64,000 bases of DNA from Glycomyces artemisiae. GTDB taxonomy: Bacteria; Actinomycetota; Actinomycetes; Mycobacteriales; Micromonosporaceae. Both the position numbers and the translations under genes were made by a program. The stretch spans positions 1 through 64,000 of the forward strand of contig NZ_PVTJ01000011.1 in NCBI RefSeq assembly GCF_003002955.1, written 5' to 3'. Below the pieces are notes generated by a model that ran no database searches, had not been told where the DNA came from, and worked only from the letters and a program-made list of their open reading frames with translations. Shown here piece after piece: positions 1 to 8,386 of the stretch (the stretch's first letter is position 1; each line of letters begins with the position of its first letter).

Positions 1-1
1 C

Positions 2-148
2 AAGATCCTGGCCCTGCGCTACTTCGGCGACATGACCCAGACGCAGATCGCCCACGAGGTCGGCATCTCGCAGATGCACGTCTCCCGACTGCTGAGCCGC
101 ACCCTCGGCGGACTCAGAGAGGAACTCGCCGAGACCATGGAGACCTGA
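2..148 (+). CDS. RNA polymerase sigma factor, SigB/SigF/SigG type (C-terminal fragment)
   Basis: Only the last 48 residues are in the window; the 5' part lies upstream. The visible part is sigma region 4.2, which reads the -35 element. It contains LALRYFGDMTQTQIA followed by the helix-turn-helix GISQMHVSRLL, typical of the stress/sporulation SigB-F-G group in actinobacteria. It ends with TGA at 146-148. No anti-sigma factor is visible downstream; the next gene is a secreted glycosidase on the same strand. Subgroup assignment is from the motif only. Confidence 0.88.
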   Translation, partial: KILALRYFGDMTQTQIAHEVGISQMHVSRLLSRTLGGLREELAETMET

Positions 149-246
149 CGGCGACAGGGACCGCCGACCGCATCGCGACGCTTGCCCCGGAGTGCCCGAA
201 GCCATAGCATGAGGTCGGCGATATCCCTTCTGCCGTAAGGAGATCC

Positions 247-1362
247 ATGACCCTCCACAGAGTAATCGGAGCGAGGCGACGGGGCCGGTTCGCGATGCTC
301 GGCCTGGCCGCGGCGAGCCTCCTGGCGGTCGCCGCGGTCACCGTCCCGGCCCATGCCGAGAACGCGGACGCCGCGTTCCAGGTCGGCGTCACCCACGAGC
401 GCCTCAGCGCCGACTGGTGGGGCGAGGAGCAGGCCGTGGAGGACGCGCGGGAGATCCTGAGCAGCGTCGGCCCCCTGCAGAACCAGCACCTCATGGGCTT
501 CGGCGCCGAGAACCCCTGGCCCGACCCGGATTCGAGCGCCCGCGAGTGGGGCAGCCTCGACGAGCGCATGGACCTCATCGAAGCGACCGAGGGCGTCCCG
601 GTCATGACCCTCTGCTGCGCGCCCGGCTGGATGACCCCCTCCGGCGAGGACTGGCCCGAGCACTACGAGGCGCCGCAGCCGGAGTTCTACGACGAGTACG
701 CGCAGCTGTCGGCCGAGGCCGCCGCGAAGTACCCGCAGGTCAAGTACTTCCAGGTGTGGAACGAGTTCAAGGGCTTCTGGAACGACGACCTCAACCGGTG
801 GGACTACGAGGGCTACACCGAGCTGTACAACCTGGTGTACGCCGCCGTCAAGGAGGTGCGGCCCGACGCCCTGATCGGCGGGCCGTACGTGTCGCTCAAC
901 AGCTTCCAGGACTGCGCCCACGACTGCTCGGACCTCCAGGGCGCCTGGGGCACCGCGGACCAGCGCGACCTCGACGCGATGGAGTACTGGCTCGCGAACG
1001 CCGACGGCGCCGAGTTCTTCACCGTCGACGCGTGGTCGTCCACGAACGACGGCTACCACCCGGGGACGGCGGGCACGTACGAGAAGTTCCGCGACGTCAC
1101 CGAGTGGATCACCGCGCGCACCGACCTGCCGGTGTGGTGGTCGGAGTTCTACGCGCCCGCGTCGGCCGCCGACGAGTCGAGCTCGGTGGCGCTCATGCGC
1201 GCCGCGATCGAGGGCATGCGCGACGGCGGCGCCGCGGTGGCGCTGCTGTGGAGTCCCGAGTGCCAGTCGGAGCTGCCGTGCCTGTGGACGCCCACGAGCG
1301 AGGAGGGCGGCGGGCAGCCCACCGAGTACGTGCCGCTCATCCAGGAGTTCTCAGCGCGCTAA
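247..1362 (+). CDS. Secreted GH39-like glycoside hydrolase
   Basis: Predicted extracellular retaining glycosidase with a TIM-barrel fold. Residues 1-37 form a signal peptide: an Arg-rich start, a hydrophobic core and a cleavage site after AHA. The acid/base is probably Glu173 in VWNEFKG and the nucleophile Glu300 in WWSEFYAP, the clan GH-A pattern. The mature protein is one catalytic domain of about 330 residues without a binding module. The start is supported by AAGGAG about 5 nt upstream. It stands alone, with a hairpin terminator after the stop. The substrate cannot be told from sequence; xylan, arabinan or another plant glycan is possible. Family placement (GH39-like rather than GH5 or GH30) is an inference. 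Confidence 0.8.
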   Translation: MTLHRVIGARRRGRFAMLGLAAASLLAVAAVTVPAHAENADAAFQVGVTHERLSADWWGEEQAVEDAREILSSVGPLQNQHLMGFGAENPWPDPDSSAREWGSLDERMDLIEATEGVPVMTLCCAPGWMTPSGEDWPEHYEAPQPEFYDEYAQLSAEAAAKYPQVKYFQVWNEFKGFWNDDLNRWDYEGYTELYNLVYAAVKEVRPDALIGGPYVSLNSFQDCAHDCSDLQGAWGTADQRDLDAMEYWLANADGAEFFTVDAWSSTNDGYHPGTAGTYEKFRDVTEWITARTDLPVWWSEFYAPASAADESSSVALMRAAIEGMRDGGAAVALLWSPECQSELPCLWTPTSEEGGGQPTEYVPLIQEFSAR

Positions 1363-1374
1363 TCGAACACGGAC

Positions 1375-1406
1375 CGGCCCCGCGCTTCCCGGCGCGGGGC
1401 CGTTTT
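1375..1406. terminator. Intrinsic terminator between convergent genes
   Basis: A 10-bp perfect stem (GGCCCCGCGC / GCGCGGGGCC) with a 6-nt loop is followed by TTTT. It lies between the stop codons of the GH39-like gene and the TetR gene and probably serves the former, perhaps both. Confidence 0.85.
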
Positions 1407-1408
1407 CC

Positions 1409-2161
1409 TTACGGCGCTTCGGCAGCCGCGACGGCGACGGCCACGCCGTCGAGGAGGAGATCGAGGCCGAATGCGAAGTCCTGCTCGCCGGTGTCCTCCC
1501 CCGTGTCCTCCAGGAGCCCGCCGCTGAAGAGCGCGGCGGCGTCGGGAAAGCGCTCGGGGTCGACCAGGCGGGCCATCGCGTGCCCGTACTCGCGCTCGGC
1601 GGCGGCCTGGTCCAGGCCGGTGCCCTCGCGTCCGCGCGCGAGGGACTGGGCGAGCTGCGCGGCGCTGAGGACGTAGCCGCTGACGATCATGATCGCGCCG
1701 ACTTTCGCGCCCCAGTCGAGGCGGGTCGGGCGCATCGTGCGGAGCCCGGCGTCGAACCAGTCGATCCCGTTGGGGCCGTTCGGCGGTCCCGAGGGCTGGA
1801 CCTCCGTGAGCCAGGGATGGGCGTCGAGGACGGCCAGCTGCTCGACCGCCCACAGCCGCAACCGCTCGCGCCACGGGCCGGTGCCCGCGAGGGACGCGGG
1901 GACGGGGCCCTGGGCGGCGTCTCGCATGAGGTCGAGGAGCTCGTCCTTGGAGCCGACGTGGCGGTAGAGCGACATCTTGGTCACGTCGAGGGCCTCGGCC
2001 ACGCGCGGGAGGGTCACGGCCGCAATGCCTTCGCGGTCGGCCAGGGCCACGGCGGCGTCGACGACCGTGCCGACGTCGAGCCGGGCCGGGCGGCCCCGCT
2101 TCGCATCAGGTGTGATGCGCCACAGCCGCGCCAGCTCCTGCGGCACGCGCTCCTGGTCCAT
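1409..2161 (-). CDS. TetR family transcriptional regulator
   Basis: DNA-binding repressor. The helix-turn-helix lies near residues 45-75 (VAEALDVTKMSLYRHVGSKD), preceded by the LWRITPDAKRGRPARL segment common in the TetR_C_1 group. The ligand domain follows and ends in an Ala-rich tail. I chose the ATG at 2161 because GGAGG lies about 11 nt upstream; an in-frame ATG pair at 2204-2209 has no clear ribosome site and would add 16 residues. It is divergent from the DUF418 membrane protein, with an 8-bp inverted repeat between them, so it probably represses that gene and itself. The ligand is unknown. Confidence 0.9.
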   Translation of the reverse strand: MDQERVPQELARLWRITPDAKRGRPARLDVGTVVDAAVALADREGIAAVTLPRVAEALDVTKMSLYRHVGSKDELLDLMRDAAQGPVPASLAGTGPWRERLRLWAVEQLAVLDAHPWLTEVQPSGPPNGPNGIDWFDAGLRTMRPTRLDWGAKVGAIMIVSGYVLSAAQLAQSLARGREGTGLDQAAAEREYGHAMARLVDPERFPDAAALFSGGLLEDTGEDTGEQDFAFGLDLLLDGVAVAVAAAEAP

Positions 2162-2220
2162 GGCCTGGCCGACCTCCGTTCTGCTCGCGGGGATGCGGGG
2201 GGCCATCATCGCACACCCTA

Positions 2221-2255
2221 TTAGTGTCCCTCATATAGTATCCTTCAGACACTAA
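2221..2255. promoter_or_regulatory. Putative TetR operator / divergent promoter
   Basis: Perfect inverted repeat TTAGTGTC (2221-2228) / GACACTAA (2248-2255) with a 19-bp spacer. The spacer contains TATAGT (2234-2239), a good -10 for the rightward gene. A repressor bound here would cover the DUF418 promoter. Confidence 0.6.
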
Positions 2256-2282
2256 CTCGATCCACCGAACGAAGGAATCGAC

Positions 2283-3515
2283 ATGACCACCCCGACCGCC
2301 ACCGCCCCGCCCGCGCGGCCCGGCACCGCCCGCGGCCCCGTCCGCCAGGGCGAGCGGGCCCTCGCGCCCGACCTCGCCCGCGGCGCCATGCTCCTGCTCA
2401 TCGCCCTCGCCAACAGCGCCGGGTACTTCCTCGCCAGCGCCCCCGGCGTCGAGCTGCACCCGCAGGGCTTCGAGCGCGTCTACAACCTCCTCATGGTCGA
2501 GCTCGTGCACGCCCGCGCGTTCCCGCTGTTCGCCCTCCTCTTCGGCTACGGCCTGGTGCAGCTCTCGCGCCGCCAGGAGCAGTCCGGGGCTTCGCCGCGG
2601 CAGGTGCGGAACGTGCTGCTGCGCCGCGGCGCGGCGCTGTTCCTCTTCGGCGCCGTGCACGGCGTGCTGCTCTACTCCGGGGACTTCCTCGGCGCGTACG
2701 GCCTCATCTGCATCCTCTTCACGCTCCTGCTGCTCCAGCGCTCGGAGCGCGTGCACCGCTTCGCGCCCTGGTACCTCGCGGTCGGCGGCGCGTACACGCT
2801 CGTCCTCGCGGCGCTGGCCCTCGCGGGCCTGGCGGGCGGCGGCAGCGGCGCGGCGATCCCGGTGTCCCCGTTCCCGTCCGCGACGGCGGCCACGTACCTC
2901 TCCTCGCTCGCCGAGCGGGCGGCCGAGTGGCCGGTGCACACGCTGACGGTGCTGCCGATGATCCTCATGGTGTGGGTGGGCGCGTGGGCCGCGCGCCACC
3001 GCATCCTCGAAGCGCCGCAGGAGCACCTGGCGCTGCTGCGCACCGTCGCGGTCGGCGGCCTCGCGGCGGCGCTGGCGGGCGGCCTGCCGATGGCGCTGCT
3101 GACGGCGGGCGCGATCGACATGGACGAGGCGACGGCCGGGTCGGCGAAGATGCTGTACGAGACGACCGGGTTCTTCGGCGGCCTCGGGTACGCGGCGATC
3201 TTCGGGCTGATCGCGTACGCGCTGCGCCGCAAGGAGAAGCAGGGGGTCATCGTCACGGCGGTGTCGTCGCTCGGGCAGCGGTCGCTGACGGGGTACCTGT
3301 TCCAGTCGGTGGCGTGGCTGGCGCTGGCGGCGCCGTTCGGGCTGGCGCTCGCGGAGCGCTCCGGGAGTCCGCTGCTGGTGTCGGGGCTGTGCGCGGTCCT
3401 GGTGTGGGCGTTGACGGTGGTCGCGGCCGACGTGATGCGAAGGCTGCGGTACCGGGGTCCGGCGGAGATGCTACTGCGGCGGATGGTCTACGCCCGCAAG
3501 GCGGGCGAGCGCTGA
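2283..3515 (+). CDS. DUF418 (YeiB-like) integral membrane protein
   Basis: Polytopic membrane protein of 410 residues with about nine hydrophobic segments. The N-terminus is a Pro/Ala-rich cytoplasmic tail of about 30 residues, then a segment ending LLIALANSAGYFL. The family core FPLFALLFGYG and the C-terminal part containing LTGYLFQSVAW identify DUF418. Its biochemical role is not established; homologues are thought to be transporters or acyltransferase-like proteins. GAAGGA sits 7 nt before the ATG. Divergence from a TetR gene suggests inducible expression, perhaps for export or membrane modification. Confidence 0.88.
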   Translation: MTTPTATAPPARPGTARGPVRQGERALAPDLARGAMLLLIALANSAGYFLASAPGVELHPQGFERVYNLLMVELVHARAFPLFALLFGYGLVQLSRRQEQSGASPRQVRNVLLRRGAALFLFGAVHGVLLYSGDFLGAYGLICILFTLLLLQRSERVHRFAPWYLAVGGAYTLVLAALALAGLAGGGSGAAIPVSPFPSATAATYLSSLAERAAEWPVHTLTVLPMILMVWVGAWAARHRILEAPQEHLALLRTVAVGGLAAALAGGLPMALLTAGAIDMDEATAGSAKMLYETTGFFGGLGYAAIFGLIAYALRRKEKQGVIVTAVSSLGQRSLTGYLFQSVAWLALAAPFGLALAERSGSPLLVSGLCAVLVWALTVVAADVMRRLRYRGPAEMLLRRMVYARKAGER

Positions 3516-3521
3516 TCGCCC

Positions 3522-3577
3522 GCCCCTGACGAAGGTCGGGGCCCGCCGGTCGGCAGGCCCCGACCTTCGTCAGGGGC
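3522..3577 (+). terminator. Large perfect hairpin terminator
   Basis: A 22-bp perfect inverted repeat (3522-3543 and 3556-3577) with a 12-nt loop directly follows the DUF418 gene. There is no U-tract, which is common in high-GC actinobacteria. Confidence 0.75.
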
Positions 3578-3661
3578 GGCTTCGGTCGTTCGACAGATGC
3601 GGGGCCAGTCGCGCCCTCCGTAGCCTCGACCGCGGAGACACCACACGCATCGGAGGCGAGC

Positions 3662-4837
3662 ATGAACACCACGGAATGGATCCGCGGCCACGCCGGGCCC
3701 CTCGGGGACCCGGGGCCGATCGTCGCGGCGGCGAAGGCGGCCTCGGTGGTCGGCATCGGCGAGAACACCCGCGAGGCGGCCGAGATCGACCGGTGCCGGG
3801 TCGGCATTATTAAAGCGCTGGTCGAGGAGGCGGGGTACCGGATCATCGTGATCCCCGACAGCGCGAACGTCGCCGAGCGGATGGACGCGTACGTGCTCGG
3901 GCGGCGCTCGGACCTGGACGAGGTGGTGCGGTCGGGCTGGCTGCCGAACCGCACCGAGTCGACGGCGGAGCTGCTGTCGTGGGTGCGGGCGTTCAACGGG
4001 CGCCGGGACGTGTCGCCGGTGCGGTTCGCGGGCAACGGTCCCGCGCAGGCCGAGCCGGAGGACTACGACCGGGTGGTCGCGGCGGTCGACGCCGGGACGG
4101 CGGCGGCGCTGCGGGAGCGGTACGAGGTCATCAGGACCGCGCACGACTTCAACGAGCACCTCCAGATCCATCAGGGGGTGCATCCGGGCCGCCCGTTCGC
4201 GGAGCTCGCGGGCGAGGCGCTGGAGCTGGTGCGGGCGGCGGCGCCCGGGCAGGGCACCGTGGACCTGGCCGAGCGGATCGTCTCGTTCCATGCGAACTCG
4301 GTGGCGGCGAAGCACGACTTCGCGGCGACGTCGAGGGGCATCGCCGAGCGGATCGCGAAGGCGCACGAGGAGTCCGGGCGGAAGGTCGTCTACTTCGACG
4401 GCTTCGCACTGACCGGGGTGGTGCCCGATGCGGAGGTCGCGCTGAAGGCGGGCACCCGGTTCGCGACGGCCGGGAGCCTGCTGCGGGAGCGGTTCGGCGA
4501 CGGGTACGTGTCGGTCCTTCTGGCGTTCGGGCACGGGGTGATCCGCGGCGGCATGCGCATCCCCGAACCGCGAGAGGGCCTGGTGGAGCGGGCGCTGTTC
4601 GACAGCGGCGTCGACGGGGCGCTGCTGCCGCTGCGGGAGGACGGCTGGCCGGGCGGCCCGGTGCGGCTGCGGATCATCGCGGGGGTCTACGACCCGGCCG
4701 CGGACGGCGATCACTCGATGGAGATCCCGGACCTGGCCGGGGCGGTGGACTATCTGGGGTTCGTCCGGACGATCACGCAGACGCGGCCGCTGCCGGGCGT
4801 GGTGGACGGTGTGACCGCCGGAGAAGGGAGGTCGTGA
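3662..4837 (+). CDS. Erythromycin esterase-like protein, probably catalytically inactive
   Basis: Full-length (391 residues) member of the erythromycin esterase/EreB-like family, soluble and without a signal peptide. Family landmarks are VVGIGENTREAAEI (residues 29-42), AERMDAYVLG, LLSWVRAFN and GSLLRERFGDGYVSVLLAFG. In active members the first motif reads GE-x-x-H, with His as the general base; here the position is Arg37. The second histidine-bearing stretch (usually HN-x-H) is replaced by YFDGFALTG. The two-histidine centre is therefore missing, and esterase activity is doubtful. The start has GGAGG 6 nt upstream, and TAGCCT at 3621-3626 may be the -10. It may be a binding protein or a different enzyme. 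Confidence 0.82.
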   Translation: MNTTEWIRGHAGPLGDPGPIVAAAKAASVVGIGENTREAAEIDRCRVGIIKALVEEAGYRIIVIPDSANVAERMDAYVLGRRSDLDEVVRSGWLPNRTESTAELLSWVRAFNGRRDVSPVRFAGNGPAQAEPEDYDRVVAAVDAGTAAALRERYEVIRTAHDFNEHLQIHQGVHPGRPFAELAGEALELVRAAAPGQGTVDLAERIVSFHANSVAAKHDFAATSRGIAERIAKAHEESGRKVVYFDGFALTGVVPDAEVALKAGTRFATAGSLLRERFGDGYVSVLLAFGHGVIRGGMRIPEPREGLVERALFDSGVDGALLPLREDGWPGGPVRLRIIAGVYDPAADGDHSMEIPDLAGAVDYLGFVRTITQTRPLPGVVDGVTAGEGRS

Positions 4838-5030
4838 CCACTGGGAATGGACTGTCGGATCTGGGAGACCGGAAGGGAGGGAAAGGGTTCGGCCCCGGGA
4901 TGACAGGGGTCTTGTCCCCCGTGCGAGCTACGCGGAATTGTCAACTTCGCGGGGATTCGGGCGGGCGTGCCGGTCCGTAGCGTTCAGGGCAGCCGCGGCG
5001 CCCCCGCCGCGGATCTGCGAAGGAGTGCTC

Positions 5031-5867
5031 ATGAGACTGGTATGGCAGCTCTTGGCGGTCGCGCTGATCGCCTTCCTCGGCGGGCAGGGGCTGAACGCCA
5101 CCGACGGGAGTCCGTGGCTGCAACTGGCGATCGGCCTGGCGACCGCGGTGGTCGCGGTGGTCGTGTACCGGTGGGTGGTCGCGAAGACCGAGCGGCGCAC
5201 GGTCGTCGAACTCGGGCGGCCGCGCGCGGTCGGCGGGACGGCGCTGGGGACGCTGCTGGGTGTGGCGATGTTCGGGTTCGTCATCGCGAACATCGCGTTC
5301 CTCGGGCACTACACGGTGGACGGCCTCGGGTCGCCCGAGGGCGCGATCGGGCTGGTCGGGTTCATGGCCGCGGCGGCCGTCACTGAGGAGCTGCTGTACC
5401 GCGGGGTGCTGCTGCGGATCGTCGAGGGCTGGTTCGGGACGTGGATCGCGCTCGGCTCCACGAGCGTCCTGTTCGGCCTGTCGCACCTGCTCAACCCGAA
5501 CGCGACCCTGTGGGGCGCCATCGCGATCGCGATCGAGGCGGGCGGGATGCTCGGCGCGGCCTACATCGCCACGCGGCGCCTGTGGCTGCCGATCGGTCTC
5601 CACTTCGGATGGAATATCGCGGCCTCGGCGATCTTCAGCACCGAGGTCTCGGGGAACGGGACCCCGCAGGGGCTCCTGGACGCCGCGACCTCCGGCCCGA
5701 TCGCGATCAGCGGGGGCGACTTCGGCCCCGAGGGCAGCGGGTACGCGGTGTTCGCGGGCACGGTGCTCACCATCGTGTTCCTGTGGATCGCGAAGCGCCG
5801 CGGCACCATCGTGCCGACGCGCCGCCGCGACCGCGCCCAGGCCGCCGCCGCTACACTGCCCCGGTGA
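5031..5867 (+). CDS. CPBP family intramembrane glutamic endopeptidase (Abi/CAAX-like)
   Basis: Membrane protease-like protein of 278 residues with about eight hydrophobic segments. The three CPBP motifs are present: EELLYRG (EExxxR), FGLSHLLNP (FxxxH) and LHFGWN (HxxxN), which form the intramembrane active site. The chosen start has AAGGAG 6 nt upstream; a longer frame begins at 4938 but its extra 31 residues look non-coding. The stop overlaps the GTG start of a histidine kinase by 4 bp, so protease, kinase and regulator form one operon. Such proteins process prenylated or secreted peptides or give bacteriocin self-immunity; the substrate is unknown. Confidence 0.88.
   Translation: MRLVWQLLAVALIAFLGGQGLNATDGSPWLQLAIGLATAVVAVVVYRWVVAKTERRTVVELGRPRAVGGTALGTLLGVAMFGFVIANIAFLGHYTVDGLGSPEGAIGLVGFMAAAAVTEELLYRGVLLRIVEGWFGTWIALGSTSVLFGLSHLLNPNATLWGAIAIAIEAGGMLGAAYIATRRLWLPIGLHFGWNIAASAIFSTEVSGNGTPQGLLDAATSGPIAISGGDFGPEGSGYAVFAGTVLTIVFLWIAKRRGTIVPTRRRDRAQAAAATLPR
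5852..5857 (+). promoter_or_regulatory. Possible -10 for leaderless histidine kinase mRNA
   Basis: TACACT lies 6 nt before GTG 5864, inside the end of the CPBP gene, with no Shine-Dalgarno sequence. It could give an internal, leaderless transcript of the two-component genes. Confidence 0.4.
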
Positions 5868-7006
5868 TGCGTTCCCTCCCGGACCGGTGGCGCCGCCTCG
5901 ACGTCGCGGTCCGGGACCTCCCCCTCGGGCTGCTGCTGGCGGCCCTGTCGTTCCTCCCGGTGCTCCGCGGCCACGAGACGCAGGTCGGCGACCTGCCGGG
6001 CCGGCCGCTCGACACGCTCGGGTTCGCGATCCTCGCGCTCGAATGCCTGCCCCTCGCTCTGCGCAGGCGCCTGCCGGGCGTGAGCCTCGGGCTGGTCGCG
6101 CTCGGGTTCGTCCTCGCGTCGCTCGGGAGCTACCACACGGTCGCGGGCACGGCCCTGGCGATCGCGCTGCTGAGCGCGGGCGCGCATCTAGAGCGGTTCC
6201 GGCGCACCGCGATCGGCGTCCTCACGGTCGTCTACGTGGCCCTGGCGTTCGCGCTCGCGGGGCTCGGGTCGACCGAGGGCGTCGGCGGGTTCGCGACGTT
6301 CTACGTGATGCTGGCGGTGACGTGGGGCGTCGGGGCGTGGCTGCGGTCGACGCGGGCGGCCGAGGCCGAGCGGCGCCGCCATGTCGCGGCGGAGACGCGG
6401 GCCGCGGAGCGGACGCGGATCGCGCGGGAGCTCCACGACGTGGTCACGCACCACGTGACCGCGATGGTCGTGCAGGCGGAGGCGGCCCGGTACCTCACGG
6501 CCGCACCGGAACGCCTCGACCAGGCGCTCGAAGCGGTCGGCGAGACCGGCCGACGCGCCGTCACCGACCTGCGGCACCTCCTCGACCTCCTCGAACCGGG
6601 CCGCGGGGCCGAGCCGCGCACGCCGCCCGTGGGCAGGCTCCTCACGCTCGTGGAGCAGACGCGGCAGGCCGGGCAGCCGGTCGAGTTCACCGAGGAGGGC
6701 ACGCCCGCGGCGTCCACCGGCAGCGCCGACCTCGTCGCGTACCGGATCGTCCAAGAGGGATTGACGAACGCGCTCAAGCACGCCCGCAGCAGCCCGACGC
6801 GGGTCCTGGTGCGCCACCGGGACAGCGACATCACGGTGGAGGTGGCGACGGGCCGGTCCGGTTCGGGCCCGGCCGCGCAAGGCTCCGGGCGGGGCCTGGC
6901 GGGGCTGCGGGAGCGGGTGGACCTGCTCGGCGGGGACTTCGACGCGGGCGAGACCGAGGGCGGGTTCGCGATCCGGGCGCGCATCCCGGCAAGGGGGGCT
7001 TCGTGA
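5864..7006 (+). CDS. Two-component sensor histidine kinase, NarL/DesK-type
   Basis: Sensor kinase of about 380 residues. An N-terminal membrane domain has roughly five hydrophobic segments (residues 20-160) and no sizeable extracellular loop, so it may sense the membrane. The HisKA_3 dimerisation domain carries the phosphorylated His191 in ERTRIARELHDVVTHH. The ATPase domain has an N-box (IVQEGLTNALKHA) and a G-box ending GRGLAGLRERVDLLGG. The start is GTG 5864 (overlapping the CPBP stop as GTGA) or the adjacent ATG 5867. Its last 4 bp overlap the response regulator start, so the pair is translationally coupled. Confidence 0.93.
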   Translation: MMRSLPDRWRRLDVAVRDLPLGLLLAALSFLPVLRGHETQVGDLPGRPLDTLGFAILALECLPLALRRRLPGVSLGLVALGFVLASLGSYHTVAGTALAIALLSAGAHLERFRRTAIGVLTVVYVALAFALAGLGSTEGVGGFATFYVMLAVTWGVGAWLRSTRAAEAERRRHVAAETRAAERTRIARELHDVVTHHVTAMVVQAEAARYLTAAPERLDQALEAVGETGRRAVTDLRHLLDLLEPGRGAEPRTPPVGRLLTLVEQTRQAGQPVEFTEEGTPAASTGSADLVAYRIVQEGLTNALKHARSSPTRVLVRHRDSDITVEVATGRSGSGPAAQGSGRGLAGLRERVDLLGGDFDAGETEGGFAIRARIPARGAS

Positions 7007-7659
7007 CCGCGCCGATCCGGGTCCTCGTGTGCGACGACCAGATGCTCATCCGCACCGGCCTGGTCACGATCATCGACGCGCAGCTGGACCTGGCGGTCGC
7101 GGGCGAGTGCGGCGACGGGCAGTCCGCTGTGGACCTGGCGCGGCGGCTGCGGCCCGACGTGGTCCTCATGGACGTGCGCATGCCCGTGCTCGACGGCATC
7201 GAGGCGACCAGGCTCCTCGCGGGCGCGGCGGTCGAGGACCCGGTCAAGGTCCTCGTGGTGACCACGTTCAACCTCGACGAGTACGTGTACGAGGCCCTGC
7301 GTGCGGGCGCGAGCGGATTCCTCCTCAAGGACGCCCCGCCCGCCCAACTGCTGCAAGGCATCCGGACCGTCGCCACTGGCGCGGCCCTCCTCGACCCGGA
7401 GGTGACCCGCGCGCTCGTCGGCAGGTACGCGGCCCGCATCCGCCCCGCAGGCGGGCCCGCGGACCTCCCGCTGACTCCGCGCGAGCTGGAGGTGCTGCGG
7501 CTCATCGCCGACGGCCGCTCCAACAGCGAGATCGCCGCGGCCCTGGTCATCAGCCCCGAGACGGTGAAGACGTTCGTCTCCCGCATCCTCGCCAAGCTCG
7601 GCCTGCGCGACCGCGTGCAGGCCGTGGTCTACGCCTACCGGCACGGCCTCGCCGCCTGA
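7003..7659 (+). CDS. Response regulator, NarL/LuxR family
   Basis: Cognate regulator of the kinase just upstream (218 residues). The receiver domain begins VRVLVCDDQ-like, with phospho-acceptor Asp57 in VLMDVRMPVLDG, a conserved Thr (VVTTFNLDEY) and Lys (LLKDAPP). The C-terminal LuxR helix-turn-helix is LTPRELEVLRLIADGRSNSEIA. It starts with GTG overlapping the kinase TGA (GTGA), preceded by AAGGGGGG. Targets are unknown; the CPBP gene of the same operon is a likely one. Confidence 0.94.
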   Translation: MTAPIRVLVCDDQMLIRTGLVTIIDAQLDLAVAGECGDGQSAVDLARRLRPDVVLMDVRMPVLDGIEATRLLAGAAVEDPVKVLVVTTFNLDEYVYEALRAGASGFLLKDAPPAQLLQGIRTVATGAALLDPEVTRALVGRYAARIRPAGGPADLPLTPRELEVLRLIADGRSNSEIAAALVISPETVKTFVSRILAKLGLRDRVQAVVYAYRHGLAA

Positions 7660-7664
7660 GGCGG

Positions 7665-8231
7665 CTACCAGCGGATGTGGATCGGGGTCAGCGGCGGCCC
7701 TTCGGCGAGGAGGCGGCGCACCAGGTCGGCGAGGCCGCGCGGGAGGATGCGCGCCGGGGCGGCGTCCATGGCGTCGGGGTCGAGCCACGCGTGCGGCGTG
7801 GCCGCCGGGGTGCGGGCGGCGTCGGTGCGCAGCAGGAAGAACACGTCGTCGGCGGCGACGAACTCGCCCGTGGCGATCCGCTGCTGGAGGCTGTAGCAGG
7901 TGGCGACCGGAGTGCCGAGTTCGCTTGGAGCCGTCTGGAAATCGAGTTCCTCGGCGAGTTCGCGGGCGGCGGCCTCGGCGGGGGTCTCGCCGGGTTCGAT
8001 CGCGCCGCCGGGAGTGTGGAAGTAGCGGTCGCCGACGTCGCGGATCTTCGCGGGCCGGTCCAGGAGCAGCACGCGGCCGTGGTGGTCGAGGAGCACGGCG
8101 CGGGCGGTCTTGCGGCGGATCGTCCTGCGCGCGGTCTCGACGGCCGCGCTGTCGTCCAGGGCGCCGTCTTCCAAGGCGCGGTCCGGTGCGGGTTCGGCCG
8201 CGGTCGGTCGCGGCACTTCTGCGATGGTCAT
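7665..8231 (-). CDS. NUDIX hydrolase
   Basis: Hydrolase of nucleoside-diphosphate-linked compounds. The NUDIX box lies at GGAIEPGETPAEAAARELAEE; the usual Gly after the EE pair is Asp (EELDF). An N-terminal Ala/Glu-rich stretch of about 40 residues precedes the domain. I chose ATG 8231 because TACGCT lies exactly 7 nt upstream without a ribosome site, the leaderless pattern seen elsewhere here; an upstream in-frame ATG at 8261 would add 10 residues. It is convergent with the response regulator and divergent from the UbiB-like gene. The substrate is undetermined. Confidence 0.9.
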   Translation of the reverse strand: MTIAEVPRPTAAEPAPDRALEDGALDDSAAVETARRTIRRKTARAVLLDHHGRVLLLDRPAKIRDVGDRYFHTPGGAIEPGETPAEAAARELAEELDFQTAPSELGTPVATCYSLQQRIATGEFVAADDVFFLLRTDAARTPAATPHAWLDPDAMDAAPARILPRGLADLVRRLLAEGPPLTPIHIRW

Positions 8232-8238
8232 GGGACTC

Positions 8239-8244
8239 AGCGTA
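8239..8244 (-). promoter_or_regulatory. -10 element of leaderless NUDIX transcript
   Basis: TACGCT on the minus strand is 7 nt before ATG 8231. No Shine-Dalgarno sequence is present. Confidence 0.45.
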
Positions 8245-8386
8245 AACGCGGTGTCCGACATGCGCTTGTTCGAACCGCGGCGTCCGATTGCGCGGGGTCC
8301 GCGACACGCGGCGCGCGGCGGCCCTCGATGGACCGTCCGGCGTAGCCTGTGCTGTCGAGCACCGTCCCGTCCGGAAAGGCCGATCC

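Noticed and set aside
5260..7002. Long rightward open frame upstream of the response regulator, in a different frame from CPBP and kinase
   Set aside because: It is an Arg/Pro/Ala-rich shadow of the CPBP and kinase genes; only the part from GTG 7003 is a real protein.
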